From: Cellulomonas fimi | GTDB taxonomy: Bacteria; Actinomycetota; Actinomycetes; Actinomycetales; Cellulomonadaceae | Assembly: GCF_028527925.1 (NCBI RefSeq) | Contig: NZ_JAPESW010000006.1 | Coordinates: forward strand, 62,001 to 126,000 | DNA length: 64,000 nt | Direction of reading: 5' to 3' | Shown: piece after piece, positions 17,045 through 26,046 of the stretch | Layout of the letters: each line of letters opens with the position of its first letter | Position numbering within the stretch: the stretch's first letter is position 1 | Made by a program: the position numbers and the translations under genes | Notes under the pieces: generated by a model | The model's input: the letters and a program-made list of their open reading frames with translations, nothing else | What the model was told of the DNA's origin: nothing | Databases searched by the model: none

Positions 17045-18486
17045 CGGACACTGCCCGGGCCGCGGGCACCGGTGCGGCGGGTGAGCGCCACAGCGGCGGC
17101 GGTGAGCGAGACGACGGCCGCGACCGCGAACGCGGCGCCGAAGCCGTCGAGCGACAGCACGCCCACTGGCTCGGTGCCCCCACCGGCGGCGACGGCGACC
17201 GCGGTGAAGAGTGCCATCCCGAGTGCGGCGCCGACCTGTGTGGCCGAGCTGGACAGGCCGGAGGCCAGTCCCGCGCGCGCCTCGGGCAGCGCGGCGGCGA
17301 CGACCATGGTGGTCGGTGTGAAGCTCAGCGCGACGCCCGTGGCCACGAGCAGCAGCGCGGGCAGCACGTCCGCGACGTACCGGGCCTCGACCGGGGTCCG
17401 GGCCAGCCAGAGCTGACCGGCCGCCAGCACCACTAGGCCCACCACCATGCTGCGCTCGGGCCCGATCGCACGCAGCACCTTGGGGAGCACGCCTAGGGAG
17501 ACGACGAAGCCCGCGAGCGAGGTCGGGACCATTGCCACGCCTGCTGCCTGTGGCGCCAGCTGAAGTCCCTGCTGCAGGTACAGCGCGACGAGGACGAACG
17601 TGGAGGCCCGCGCAGCGCCACCGAGCAGCGCGAGCACCACACCGGACGACGCCGCCCGGGATGCGAGCGCCTCCAGGGGGACGAGCGGGTCGGCCGTCCG
17701 GTGCTCGATCGCGGCGAACAGGGCCAGGAGTGCGACCGCCGCAGCTGCGAAGCCGATCACGACGGGTGACAGCCCGTCCTCCGGGACCCGCAGCGCGGTG
17801 TGGACGAGGACGAGGACGGCGCCGGTGATGGTGGCCGCCCCCGCGGCGTCGAACCGGCGCCGGAGCTCGGCGCGCGCCCCGTCCAGCAGTCTGCGGGCGG
17901 CAAGGACGCCCACGACGGATACCGGGACGGTGGCGTAGAACACCCACGACCACCCCAGGGTGCCGCTGACCAGCCCACCGGCCAGGACGCCGGTCGCACC
18001 TCCCGCCGTCGATGCGGCTCCCCACACGCTCATCGCCCGGGCGCGGGAGGCGCCGGGGAACATCACCAGGAGAAGGGACATCGCTGCGGTGCTGAGCGCG
18101 GCCGCCCCGGCGCCCTGCACGATGCGCGCGCCGACGAGGACGACCTCCCCGGTCGCGGAGGCGGCCAGCACGGTGCCGGTCGTGAACACGGCCGAGCCCG
18201 TGACGAACATGCGCCGGCGCCCCAGCACGTCCGCAGCCCGACCGGCCAGGAGGAGCAGGCCGCCGAAGGCCAGGACGTAGGCGTTGACCACCCACGAGAC
18301 GCCCGCCGGTGTGAGGGCGAGGTCGGCCTGGATCGAGGGCAGGGCGACGTTGACGATCGATGTGTCGAGCATGACGACGAACTGCGCCGAGACGAGCAGC
18401 CCGAGACCCGCCCGGCGCCGCTCCTTAGCGGGCGCGACCGAGGGCCCGGCGCTGCGGGAAGCGGGCGTGGTGACCGTGGCGCTCAT
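17041..18486 (-). CDS. MFS exporter, DHA2 (14-helix) type
   Basis: Proton-driven efflux protein of 481 residues. The first helix ends in MLDTSIVNVALPSI, the D-T motif of DHA2 exporters. The A-motif GRAADVLGRRRM follows helix 2, and ARIVQGAGAAAL lies in helix 4. Hydrophobicity suits 14 helices. The ATG at 18486 overlaps the GNAT stop in ATGA. Family members export drugs, dyes or antibiotics; the substrate here is not shown. Its position beneath a shared palindromic operator suggests induction together with the ABC exporter of the same island. Confidence 0.9.
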   Translation of the reverse strand: MSATVTTPASRSAGPSVAPAKERRRAGLGLLVSAQFVVMLDTSIVNVALPSIQADLALTPAGVSWVVNAYVLAFGGLLLLAGRAADVLGRRRMFVTGSAVFTTGTVLAASATGEVVLVGARIVQGAGAAALSTAAMSLLLVMFPGASRARAMSVWGAASTAGGATGVLAGGLVSGTLGWSWVFYATVPVSVVGVLAARRLLDGARAELRRRFDAAGAATITGAVLVLVHTALRVPEDGLSPVVIGFAAAAVALLALFAAIEHRTADPLVPLEALASRAASSGVVLALLGGAARASTFVLVALYLQQGLQLAPQAAGVAMVPTSLAGFVVSLGVLPKVLRAIGPERSMVVGLVVLAAGQLWLARTPVEARYVADVLPALLLVATGVALSFTPTTMVVAAALPEARAGLASGLSSSATQVGAALGMALFTAVAVAAGGGTEPVGVLSLDGFGAAFAVAAVVSLTAAAVALTRRTGARGPGSVR

Positions 18487-19046
18487 CGGTCCTGCTCCGC
18501 GTCGGTCGGCGCGATGGCCTGGCGGTACGCCTGGGGGACCCAGGTGGCGATGACCTTGTCGCGCAGGGTCGCGCCGAGACGGACGTAGAACCACTGCGCT
18601 CGGGTGTTCTCGGGCTCCACCCCCCAGGTGAGGGTGAGCCCGTCGGGGTCGGCGAGCGAGGCCATGGTGGTCAGCAGGCGTCGACCGATCCCGGCGCTCC
18701 GCTCGCCTGGGCGGACGTACACGTCGTCGACGGCCAGGATGTCGTGGCCGCTCCACAGGTGGAGCCGGCGGACCGCCGAGGTGTACCCGAGGGCGTGGCC
18801 GTGGCGTTCGGCGATGAGGACGACGACGTCGGGCCGTGCGAGCAGGGACCGCCACCCGTCCGAGGTGACGTAGACGTGCTCGAGGCTGTCCTCGTGGGAG
18901 GCGATCTCGAGCACGAGCTCGTGGACGATGCCCGCGTCGGCCGGCGTCGCGCGCCGGATGGTGACGCGGTCCACGCCGTCGGCGAGCGAAGGCTGCGGTG
19001 CGGACTCGGAGGTTGCGTCGGGGGCCTGCAGGGGTGGCGTGCTCAT
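18483..19046 (-). CDS. GNAT family N-acetyltransferase
   Basis: 187-residue GCN5-related acetyltransferase. The acetyl-CoA pyrophosphate loop is visible as RPGERSAGIGRRLL (R-x-x-G-x-G type), with the preceding beta strand ILAVDDVYV and a later ENTRAQWFYVRLGA segment typical of the fold. The first 25 residues are Pro/Ser-rich. The ATG at 19046 has an AAGGAG ribosome site. It leads the GNAT-MFS-hydrolase operon; modification of a toxic amine or antibiotic before export is a reasonable but unproved reading. Confidence 0.87.
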   Translation of the reverse strand: MSTPPLQAPDATSESAPQPSLADGVDRVTIRRATPADAGIVHELVLEIASHEDSLEHVYVTSDGWRSLLARPDVVVLIAERHGHALGYTSAVRRLHLWSGHDILAVDDVYVRPGERSAGIGRRLLTTMASLADPDGLTLTWGVEPENTRAQWFYVRLGATLRDKVIATWVPQAYRQAIAPTDAEQDR

Positions 19047-19103
19047 GGTGGTCTCCTTGCTCGTGGTGCGTTCGGTCCACGGTCGCGCCGGTGCCCGGGT
19101 GCT

Positions 19104-19127
19104 CGCGCCGGTGGAATCACCGGGATC
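19104..19127. promoter_or_regulatory. Candidate operator of GNAT-MFS-hydrolase operon
   Basis: CGCGCCGGTGGAATCACCGGGATC contains CCGGTGG-AA-TCACCGG, an inverted repeat with one mismatch, about 60 bases upstream of the GNAT ATG. The same 24 bases with one change stand at 22763-22786 upstream of the ABC operon. Conservation at equivalent distance strongly suggests a shared regulator site, most likely for the LuxR protein of the island. Confidence 0.7.
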
Positions 19128-19159
19128 GCACGCCGGGGCACCGGCGGTCGGGGGTCGGG

Positions 19160-21697
19160 TCAGTGGGTGGCGATCGCTTCCAGGACGTCCATCCGAGCCG
19201 CGCGCCGGGCGGGTGCCAGGCCCGCGACCACGCCGGCGCCCAGGGCGACGAGCGCGACGGCGGCGAGCTGCCCGGCCGGCAGGGTGATGGCCAGTGGCGC
19301 CGTCCGGGCCAGGGCGGTGACGGTGACGGCGCCCATACCGGTGCCCAGCGCCAGGCCCAGGAGGCCGGCGAGGGCGGCGACGATGACGGCCTCGGACTGG
19401 ATCATCGAGCGGACCTGGCGTCGGCTGGTTCCGACGGCGCGAAGGAGCCCGATCTCCCGGGTGCGCTCGGCGACCGACAGGGCGAGGCTGTTGGTGATGC
19501 CGAGCATCGCGATCAGGACCGTGAGCACCAGCAGCACGGTGACCAGGCCGAGGACCTGCTGGACCGTCGCCCCGCGAGCCGCCGCGGCGGTCGCCTGGTC
19601 CCGTACGTCGGCGGTCGGGTGGTCTGCCAGGGCCTCGCGGACCGCGGCCTGCGCCTGCTCGACCGGGATCCCGTCGGCGGCCCGGACCATGACGGCGGCG
19701 TCGACGTCCTCGGTGAAGTGCCGGGCGTAGGTCTCCAGGGACACCAGCCAGCTCGTCGAGAGTGCCTGGGCGTCGAGGGAGTCCAGGACCCCGACGATCT
19801 CCAGGTCCTGGTCACCGGTCAGGGAGAACGTCATCGTGACGACGTCACCGACCTGCAGGTCCCGCTCCTCGGCCACGGAGTCGGCCACGACGACCCCGCC
19901 CCCTGTGAGGGCGTCCAGGGAGCCGGCCAGCAGGTCCAGGTCGGCGACCATGGGCAGGGTCTCCGGGTCGATCGCGGCCAGCGCGTTGGTCTGCTCACCG
20001 TCGATCCAGTGCCCGTACTGGACGCGGGAGACGCCCTGGACCTGCGACAGGTCCGCGACGCGCTCAGCGGCCTGGGGCGAGAGACCGCCCAGCATCTCCG
20101 CTCGGGAGCTCTCCACGACCAGGTCGGCCGTGACCGTCTCGCGGTAGGAGCCGGACAGGCCGTCCTTGAGCGAGGTCGCCACGACGGTCATGAAGGCGAT
20201 CAGCGCCAGGCCGAGCGCGAGCGCCATGGCGGTCGACGTGGTCCGTCGGGGCGCGCGCGCCGCGGACTGTCGCGCGAGCTGACCAGGGACCCCTGAACGG
20301 GCCAGGGGAGCTCCGACCGCCCGGGCCAGGACGGGCGTCAGGGCCGGGCCCTGCAGCGCGACACCGACGACGGTCGCCAGAGCGGCCGGAACGAGCAGGA
20401 GTGCGGGCGCCCCAGCGACGACCGCGGCCACTCCCGTCACGCCGAGGGCCAACGGAAGGGCCCGGGCCACGCGGTGCCGTCGGCTCGGTGCCGCCCCGTC
20501 GACGAGGTCGACCGAGCTGCGCAGCGCCTCGACCGGTGCGACGTGCGCGGCGCGGCGGGCGGCGCCCACCGCCGCCACGACCGTGACCAGCATCCCGACC
20601 GCGATCGAGACCGCGACCGTGGAGCCGGTGACCGTGGCACGCCCCTGCGGCAGCTCCATGCCGAAGCCGCTCGCCAGGACCCGCAGACCGTCGGCGGCCA
20701 GGATGCCCAGCCCGGTGCCCAGTACCGCACCGAGGGCGCCGATGAGCAGGGCCTCGGCCAGGACGGCCCGCGTGACTTGGCCGGCGGTGGCTCCCGCCGC
20801 CCGGACCAGCGCGATCTCGCGGCGCCGCTGGCTGGTGACGATCGCGAAGGTGTTGGCGATGAGCAGCGCGCCGACGACCAGCGCGGCGGCGGACATGGCG
20901 GTGAGGACCATGTCGAGGGATCCCAGCTGCTCCTGTGCCGCGGCGGCGCCGGCGTCGGCGGCGTCCTGCGCGGAGGTGACGGCGTAGTCGTCGCCGAGGT
21001 CGCCGCGCACCGCGGCGATGACCTCCTCGACGGTGCGGTCGCGTGTCGTGGTGACGAGCAGCTCGGACACGCCGTCGCCCAGGTCGAGCATCTTCTGAGC
21101 CTCGGCGAGGGAGACGAGCGTGACGGTGGCGCCGGGGATGCCGTCGCCGTCGCCGAAGCCGGCCAGACCCACGACCTGCAGCTCGGTGCGAGACTCGGTC
21201 AGGACGTCGACCCGGTCGCCGACCTCGACGCCGGTCTGGCCTGCGGTGGCGAGGTCGAGCACCACCTCGCCCTCGGCGACCGGCGCGCGGCCCTCCCGGA
21301 TGGCGAACGCGCCGAACGGCTCGGGCGAGTAGGAGGACAGCATCGAGGCGCCGGTGGGGACGACCGCCTCACCGTCGACCTCCAGCAGGCCTTGCCCGTC
21401 GGCGACGGGCCGGACGTCAGCGACGCCCTCGAGGCCGCGGACGCGCTCGATGACGTGCGCCGGCAGCGGGTCTCGGTCGACCTCGACGCCCATGGCCTGG
21501 TCGAAGGTGGCAGCGTCGCGGACGGTGAGGTCCACGCCCGCGGCGGCGGTCGTGAACTGGTCCTCCAGGAGCCGTGCGGAGGTGTCGGTCAACATGAGGC
21601 TTCCGGACACGAAGGTCACGGCCAGGACGACGGCGAGCAGGGTGAGCGCGAAGCGGCCGCGGTGGGCCATGACGTTGCGCAGGGTGAGGTGCCACAT
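19160..21697 (-). CDS. ABC transporter permease, two FtsX domains
   Basis: 845-residue MacB/FtsX-type permease. The N-terminal helix (about 15-35, FALTLLAVVLAVTFVSGSL) leads into a periplasmic-type domain. A three-helix FtsX block follows at about 255-380, a central helix pair, a second extracytoplasmic domain, and a C-terminal FtsX block (about 710-840). This is the fused duplicated layout of actinobacterial lipoprotein or peptide exporters. It begins 5 bases after the ATPase gene. Substrate unknown; such systems often confer resistance or move lipids rather than importing. Confidence 0.92.
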   Translation of the reverse strand: MWHLTLRNVMAHRGRFALTLLAVVLAVTFVSGSLMLTDTSARLLEDQFTTAAAGVDLTVRDAATFDQAMGVEVDRDPLPAHVIERVRGLEGVADVRPVADGQGLLEVDGEAVVPTGASMLSSYSPEPFGAFAIREGRAPVAEGEVVLDLATAGQTGVEVGDRVDVLTESRTELQVVGLAGFGDGDGIPGATVTLVSLAEAQKMLDLGDGVSELLVTTTRDRTVEEVIAAVRGDLGDDYAVTSAQDAADAGAAAAQEQLGSLDMVLTAMSAAALVVGALLIANTFAIVTSQRRREIALVRAAGATAGQVTRAVLAEALLIGALGAVLGTGLGILAADGLRVLASGFGMELPQGRATVTGSTVAVSIAVGMLVTVVAAVGAARRAAHVAPVEALRSSVDLVDGAAPSRRHRVARALPLALGVTGVAAVVAGAPALLLVPAALATVVGVALQGPALTPVLARAVGAPLARSGVPGQLARQSAARAPRRTTSTAMALALGLALIAFMTVVATSLKDGLSGSYRETVTADLVVESSRAEMLGGLSPQAAERVADLSQVQGVSRVQYGHWIDGEQTNALAAIDPETLPMVADLDLLAGSLDALTGGGVVVADSVAEERDLQVGDVVTMTFSLTGDQDLEIVGVLDSLDAQALSTSWLVSLETYARHFTEDVDAAVMVRAADGIPVEQAQAAVREALADHPTADVRDQATAAAARGATVQQVLGLVTVLLVLTVLIAMLGITNSLALSVAERTREIGLLRAVGTSRRQVRSMIQSEAVIVAALAGLLGLALGTGMGAVTVTALARTAPLAITLPAGQLAAVALVALGAGVVAGLAPARRAARMDVLEAIATH

Positions 21698-21702
21698 GGT
21701 GA

Positions 21703-22503
21703 TCAGGCCTCCGCCCGCGACGCGGGCTGCTCGAGCCCGGCCATGGTGGCCAGGACGGTGGGGACGGTGGGGTCGGTGAGGTCGTTGGCGGCGCGACCGT
21801 CGGCGAGGAACACGACGCGGTCGGCGTAGGAGGCCGCGGTCGGGTCGTGGGTGACCATGACGACGGTCTGTCCGAGCTCGCGCGCGGCCCGCTGCAGGAA
21901 CGCCAGGAGCGCCTGCCCGTGCCGGGAGTCGAGGTTGCCCGTGGGCTCGTCGGCGAACACGATCTCCGGGCGGGTGACCAGGGCGCGGGCGACGGCAACG
22001 CGCTGCTGCTGCCCGCCGGACAGCTCGCTGGGTCGGTGGGTGAGCCGGTCCTGCAGCCCCAGGGTGGTGACCAGCTCCTCGAGCCAGAGCCCGTCCGGGG
22101 TGCGGCCGGCGAGCCTGAGCGGCAGGGCGATGTTCTCCGCCGCCGTCAGGGACGGCACGAGGTTGAAGCTCTGGAAGACGAACCCGAGCCGTTCGCGGCG
22201 CAGCAGGGTGCGCTGCTTCTCCGACAGGTCGGTGAGCTCCGTCCCGCCCAGGCGGATCGAACCTGCGTCCACCGCGTCCAGGCCGGCCATGGCGTGCATG
22301 AGGGTGGACTTCCCCGACCCGGAGGGGCCCATGACGGCCGTGAGCTGGCCGGCGGAGATGGTCAGGTCCACACCGTCGAGGGCGCGCACTTCGGTGGTGC
22401 CGTGCCCGTAGGTCTTGACGACGCCGCTGGCGACGGCGGCCGGTGCCGGTGTGGTGGCCGGCCGCGGGCCGGCCGCCGGTGCGGGGTGGGTGGTGGTGAG
22501 CAT
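21703..22503 (-). CDS. ABC transporter ATP-binding protein (MacB/LolD type)
   Basis: 266-residue ATPase that powers the adjacent FtsX permease. Walker A is GPSGSGKST (59-67), the Q-loop lies in FVFQSFNLVPSLTA, the signature LSGGQQQR begins at 161, Walker B is IVFADEPTGNLDS (from 181), and the H-loop is VMVTHDP. An extra Ala/Pro-rich N-terminal 25 residues precede the domain. A GAGGAG ribosome site precedes the ATG, 17 bases after the small upstream gene. Confidence 0.94.
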   Translation of the reverse strand: MLTTTHPAPAAGPRPATTPAPAAVASGVVKTYGHGTTEVRALDGVDLTISAGQLTAVMGPSGSGKSTLMHAMAGLDAVDAGSIRLGGTELTDLSEKQRTLLRRERLGFVFQSFNLVPSLTAAENIALPLRLAGRTPDGLWLEELVTTLGLQDRLTHRPSELSGGQQQRVAVARALVTRPEIVFADEPTGNLDSRHGQALLAFLQRAARELGQTVVMVTHDPTAASYADRVVFLADGRAANDLTDPTVPTVLATMAGLEQPASRAEA

Positions 22504-22520
22504 GGTGGTTTCTCCTCGTC

Positions 22521-22697
22521 TCAGTGCAGCGGTGCGGGTGTGTGGCCGGTGCGGGCGATGCCGGCGTCGACGTCGGTGCGGTCGACCTGGTCGTCGGCCA
22601 GGACGGTGATGGTGTGGGCGGTGTGGTCCACGGCGACCGGACGGATCCCGGGGACCCGACGCACGGTGCCGACGAAGATCGGCGGGGTGGACGACAT
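22521..22697 (-). CDS. 58-residue HMA-like protein leading the ABC operon
   Basis: A complete 58-codon gene (MSSTPPIFVGTVRRVPGI... ending TGHTPAPLH) precedes the ABC ATPase by 17 bases. AGGAG lies about 10 bases before its ATG. The pattern V-R-R-VPGIRPVAVDHTAHTITVLADDQVD resembles the beta-alpha-beta-beta-alpha-beta fold of heavy-metal-associated domains such as CopZ, but the metal-binding CxxC is absent. It may be a degenerate HMA protein or an unrelated small ferredoxin-like fold. It is the first gene downstream of the palindromic operator. Confidence 0.65.
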   Translation of the reverse strand: MSSTPPIFVGTVRRVPGIRPVAVDHTAHTITVLADDQVDRTDVDAGIARTGHTPAPLH

Positions 22698-22762
22698 CAC
22701 GGGGTGGCTCCTGCTGGTGGTCGGGTGCGGTGCTCCGAGACTCCCCGCGCCGCTACCGGGTC

Positions 22763-22786
22763 CGCGCCGGTGAAATCACCGGGATC
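22763..22786. promoter_or_regulatory. Candidate operator between ABC operon and luxR
   Basis: CGCGCCGGTGAAATCACCGGGATC includes the perfect inverted repeat CCGGTGA-AA-TCACCGG (22767-22782). It sits about 66 bases from the small gene's ATG on one strand and about 52 bases from the LuxR start on the other. It could serve both transcripts, including autoregulation. A further TCACCGG half site follows directly. Confidence 0.72.
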
Positions 22787-22837
22787 ACCGGGGCGATCGG
22801 GGCCGTACGTCCAAGGGCGGGACTACGCTCAGGCGCC

Positions 22838-25546
22838 GTGATCGTGGGTCGTGAGGCGGAGCGCGCTGCCGTGGCGGCCGTGCTCGATGCGGCACGCCGC
22901 GGCGAAGGTGCCGCGCTGGTGCTGTCCGGCGAGCCCGGGGCCGGCAAGTCGGCCCTGCTGACCGACGTCCTCGCCGGTGTCGATGACCTGCGTGTCCTAC
23001 GGGTGCGGGGCGTGGAGTCGGAGTCGCCGCTGGCGTTCGCGGCGCTGCACCGCCTGCTGCGCCCCCTGCTGAGCGGCACAGCGTCGTTGCCTGGGCGGCA
23101 GGCCGCGGCCCTGCGGGCTGCTCTCGGCCTCACCGACGCCGAAACCCCATCCGTCGACCGGTTCGCGGTGTACCTCGCGACGCTGACATTGCTGTCCGAG
23201 GCGGCGGCAGTGGTCCCGGTGGTGGTCGCCGTGGATGACGTCCACTGGCTCGACGACGCCTCCCGTGACGCGATCCTGTTCGTTGCCCGCCGGGTCGACG
23301 GTGAACGGCTGGCGATGCTCCTGGCCGTCCGCGACGAGGCGCCGTCCGGGACCGAGGACCTGCCCACGTTGACCGTCGGGCGCCTGGACTTGTCAGCCGC
23401 ACGCGCCCTGCTCTCGGCCGAGGCCGGTGGGGACGTGCCGGAGGATGTCGCCCGGCATCTCCATGCGCGCACCGCCGGGAACGCGCTCGCGTTGTCCGAG
23501 CTGGGCCGCGTCCTGGACCACGAGGTTCTCCTGGGACGTGTGCCGCTGCCCGCAGATCTGCCCATGACCGGCGGCGTCGAGGCAGCCTTCCTCGAGCGCT
23601 ACCGGCTACTGGACGACGCCACGCGCACCGTGGTTCTCGTGGCGGCAGCCGACGACGCCGGCGACCGGGTGACGATCGAGCGGGCTGCGCGCGCCCTGGG
23701 CGCAGGCGACGCTGCCGTCGAGGACGCGGCCCGCTCGGGCCTGCTGCACCTGCGGCAACAGCGGGTCGAGCTGCGCCACCCGCTGGTCCGTTCGGCGGTG
23801 TACGGCGGCGCGACACCCGGCGAACGACGACGCGTCCACGGTGCACTGGCGGACGCCCTGACGGCAGCCGGTGACGCCGACCGCCGCACGTGGCACCGCG
23901 CAGCCGCGACGGACCGCCCCGACGAGGATGTCGTCGCCGACCTCGAGGCGTCCGCCCGACGCTCGGCAGGCCTCGGCGGGCACGAAGCCGCCTCAGCCGC
24001 CTGGGAACGCGCCGCAGAGCTGAGCGCCGACCCGCTCCGACGGGCGCGACGCCTGCACGAGGCAGCCGACGCGGCCTGGACCGCCGGCCGCCCCGACCGG
24101 GCCGCGATCCTGGCCGACGCGGCCCTGCTCGCCGCCGAGGACCCGGCACTGCACGCCGACGCGACCTTGCTGCGCGCCCGGGTCGAGTGGAACACCGGCT
24201 CGGTCCACGTCGCCCATCACCGGCTGCTGGCCGAGTCCGCGGCCGTCGCCGACCACCACCCGATGCGAGCCCGCGAGATGGCCATGTTCGCTGCCTCGCT
24301 GGCTGCGACCGTCCCGATCGAGCCCGGCGTGGACCCGCGAACCTTCCTCGGCCAGCCGCAGACCGACCGGGAGCGATGCGTCGCGGAAGTGCTGCGCGCC
24401 TTCGTTCACATCACCCGCCACGAGTGGGCGCCGGCCGTGGCGGCGGTCCGCAGCGCCGAGGCCTACTCCGAGCACAGCCACTTGGGTGTCGACGGTCTCC
24501 TGGCGAACGTCGGCCTGGCCGCCATGCACGTCGCCCTCGACGACGTCGCCCTGCGCCTGCACGAGCGACTGCTGCACAGCGCCCGCGACGACGGCGCGCA
24601 CATCATGGTGCTGTACGCCCTGACCCGCCGCGGCGGCATCGACGCCGTCCTGGGCCGGTGGGACCTGCTCGCCACCGGGGCGCAGGAGGCTCTGACCCTC
24701 GCCGAGGCCACCGGTCGAGCCGCGCTGACCGCGATGCCACGCGCATGGCTGGCCGTGGTCGCGGCGCTGCGCGGTGACGACGACGCGGCCGAACGCCTCG
24801 TCGAGCTGGAGGCAGCGGTCGCGACCGGTGCGACCGGCACGACAGAGGCGTCCGTGCGCGACCAGCTGCTGTGGGCACGCGCCCTCACGGCCGGGTCACC
24901 CGCCGCCGCCATCCACCACTACGAGCAGATGACGCACGGCTTCGCAGAGCGGATGAACGCTCTGGACCGCATCGAGACGGCCGCGCGGTCCGGGCGCCGC
25001 GACCTCGCCGAGCGATGGCTGTCGGACATCGCCGCGTTCGCCCGCGGCACAGGATCACCGTGGGCCGCCGCCGTCGCGGAGCACGGGCTCGCGCTGCTCA
25101 CCGAGGGACCCGACGTCGGCGTGCACCTCCAGCGGGCCCTCGAGCTGCACGCGCAGGCCCGGCGGCGGGTGGACACCGCACGCACGCAGCTCGCCTACGG
25201 CGAGTGGCTTCGACGCGAACGACGGCGGGTCGACGCCCGCGCGCACTTGCGGGAGGCGCTCCACACCTTCGAGGACGTGGGAGCCCGGCGATGGGCGGAA
25301 CGCGCCGCCCAAGAACTTCGAGCCTCGGGGGAACGCGTCGTCCGGCGGGAGGCCGGGAACGCGCCGGCGATGCTGACGCCAACGGAGCTGCAGGTCGCAC
25401 GCCTGGTCGCGCGCGGCCTGCCCACCAAGGACGTTGCCGGCCAACTGTTCGTCAGCCCGCGCACAGTGGACTTCCACCTGCGCAACGTCTTCACCAAGCT
25501 GGGCGTGACCTCACGCGGCGAACTCGCACACGCCTCCCTGGAGTGA
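22838..25546 (+). CDS. Large ATP-binding LuxR (LAL) family regulator
   Basis: 902-residue STAND-type transcription activator. The N-terminal ATPase has Walker A GEPGAGKS (31-38) and Walker B AVDDVHWLDD (131-140). A long helical TPR-like middle follows. The last ~60 residues are a LuxR helix-turn-helix (LTPTELQVARLVARGLPTKDVA, then SPRTVDFHLRNVFTKLGV). The GTG at 22838 immediately precedes the conserved IVGREAE start. It is divergent from the ABC operon and is the only regulator in the island, so it is the likely reader of both palindromic sites. The inducing signal is unknown. Confidence 0.93.
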   Translation: MIVGREAERAAVAAVLDAARRGEGAALVLSGEPGAGKSALLTDVLAGVDDLRVLRVRGVESESPLAFAALHRLLRPLLSGTASLPGRQAAALRAALGLTDAETPSVDRFAVYLATLTLLSEAAAVVPVVVAVDDVHWLDDASRDAILFVARRVDGERLAMLLAVRDEAPSGTEDLPTLTVGRLDLSAARALLSAEAGGDVPEDVARHLHARTAGNALALSELGRVLDHEVLLGRVPLPADLPMTGGVEAAFLERYRLLDDATRTVVLVAAADDAGDRVTIERAARALGAGDAAVEDAARSGLLHLRQQRVELRHPLVRSAVYGGATPGERRRVHGALADALTAAGDADRRTWHRAAATDRPDEDVVADLEASARRSAGLGGHEAASAAWERAAELSADPLRRARRLHEAADAAWTAGRPDRAAILADAALLAAEDPALHADATLLRARVEWNTGSVHVAHHRLLAESAAVADHHPMRAREMAMFAASLAATVPIEPGVDPRTFLGQPQTDRERCVAEVLRAFVHITRHEWAPAVAAVRSAEAYSEHSHLGVDGLLANVGLAAMHVALDDVALRLHERLLHSARDDGAHIMVLYALTRRGGIDAVLGRWDLLATGAQEALTLAEATGRAALTAMPRAWLAVVAALRGDDDAAERLVELEAAVATGATGTTEASVRDQLLWARALTAGSPAAAIHHYEQMTHGFAERMNALDRIETAARSGRRDLAERWLSDIAAFARGTGSPWAAAVAEHGLALLTEGPDVGVHLQRALELHAQARRRVDTARTQLAYGEWLRRERRRVDARAHLREALHTFEDVGARRWAERAAQELRASGERVVRREAGNAPAMLTPTELQVARLVARGLPTKDVAGQLFVSPRTVDFHLRNVFTKLGVTSRGELAHASLE

Positions 25547-26046
25547 GTGCGAAGCGCACGCGGCCGGCCGCCACCAGGCTCGGCGGAGCAGGTTGCCCAG
25601 CGTCCCGGCCCGCCGCGCGGCTCGAGGTCGAGCGGACCCCGCTCGAACCCGCTGGAGCTCACGCAGGAGCCTCGTGCTCGGCGTGGTGCAAGTCCAGGGT
25701 GTCGAAGATGGCGTTCATCGTCGGGTCTGCTGCACGGATAGGTGACACCTGACCTGTGGGAACGAGGTTCCCGCTGGAAGGATGTGCACCGCGCCCAGGC
25801 CCTATCCGGTGGAGTCCTACTCGTGCAGCAGACCCGTTCTGCCCATGCGCGGCCCCAGGTGTGCGCGCATCACCACAGCTCACTCCGGCATGCAACGGTG
25901 AAGGATCAAGGGGCGCGGCGTAGGCCAACCGCGTACGCCAACCATTCGACGTCCGCCACGCTCCGTCACGATCCGGGAGCGTCCGCGCCTCACGCCCACC
26001 AGCGGGGATGAACGCCGCCGTGCGCACGCGGACGCCTTGCCGATCG
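25547..26046. other. Intergenic right arm of the island
   Basis: About 500 bases hold no convincing gene. Short frames here are broken and low-complexity. The only structured feature is GTACGCCAACCA at 25933-25944, repeating a motif of the left end about 100 bases before the right att core. An integrase gene would be expected in this kind of position but is absent. Confidence 0.6.
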
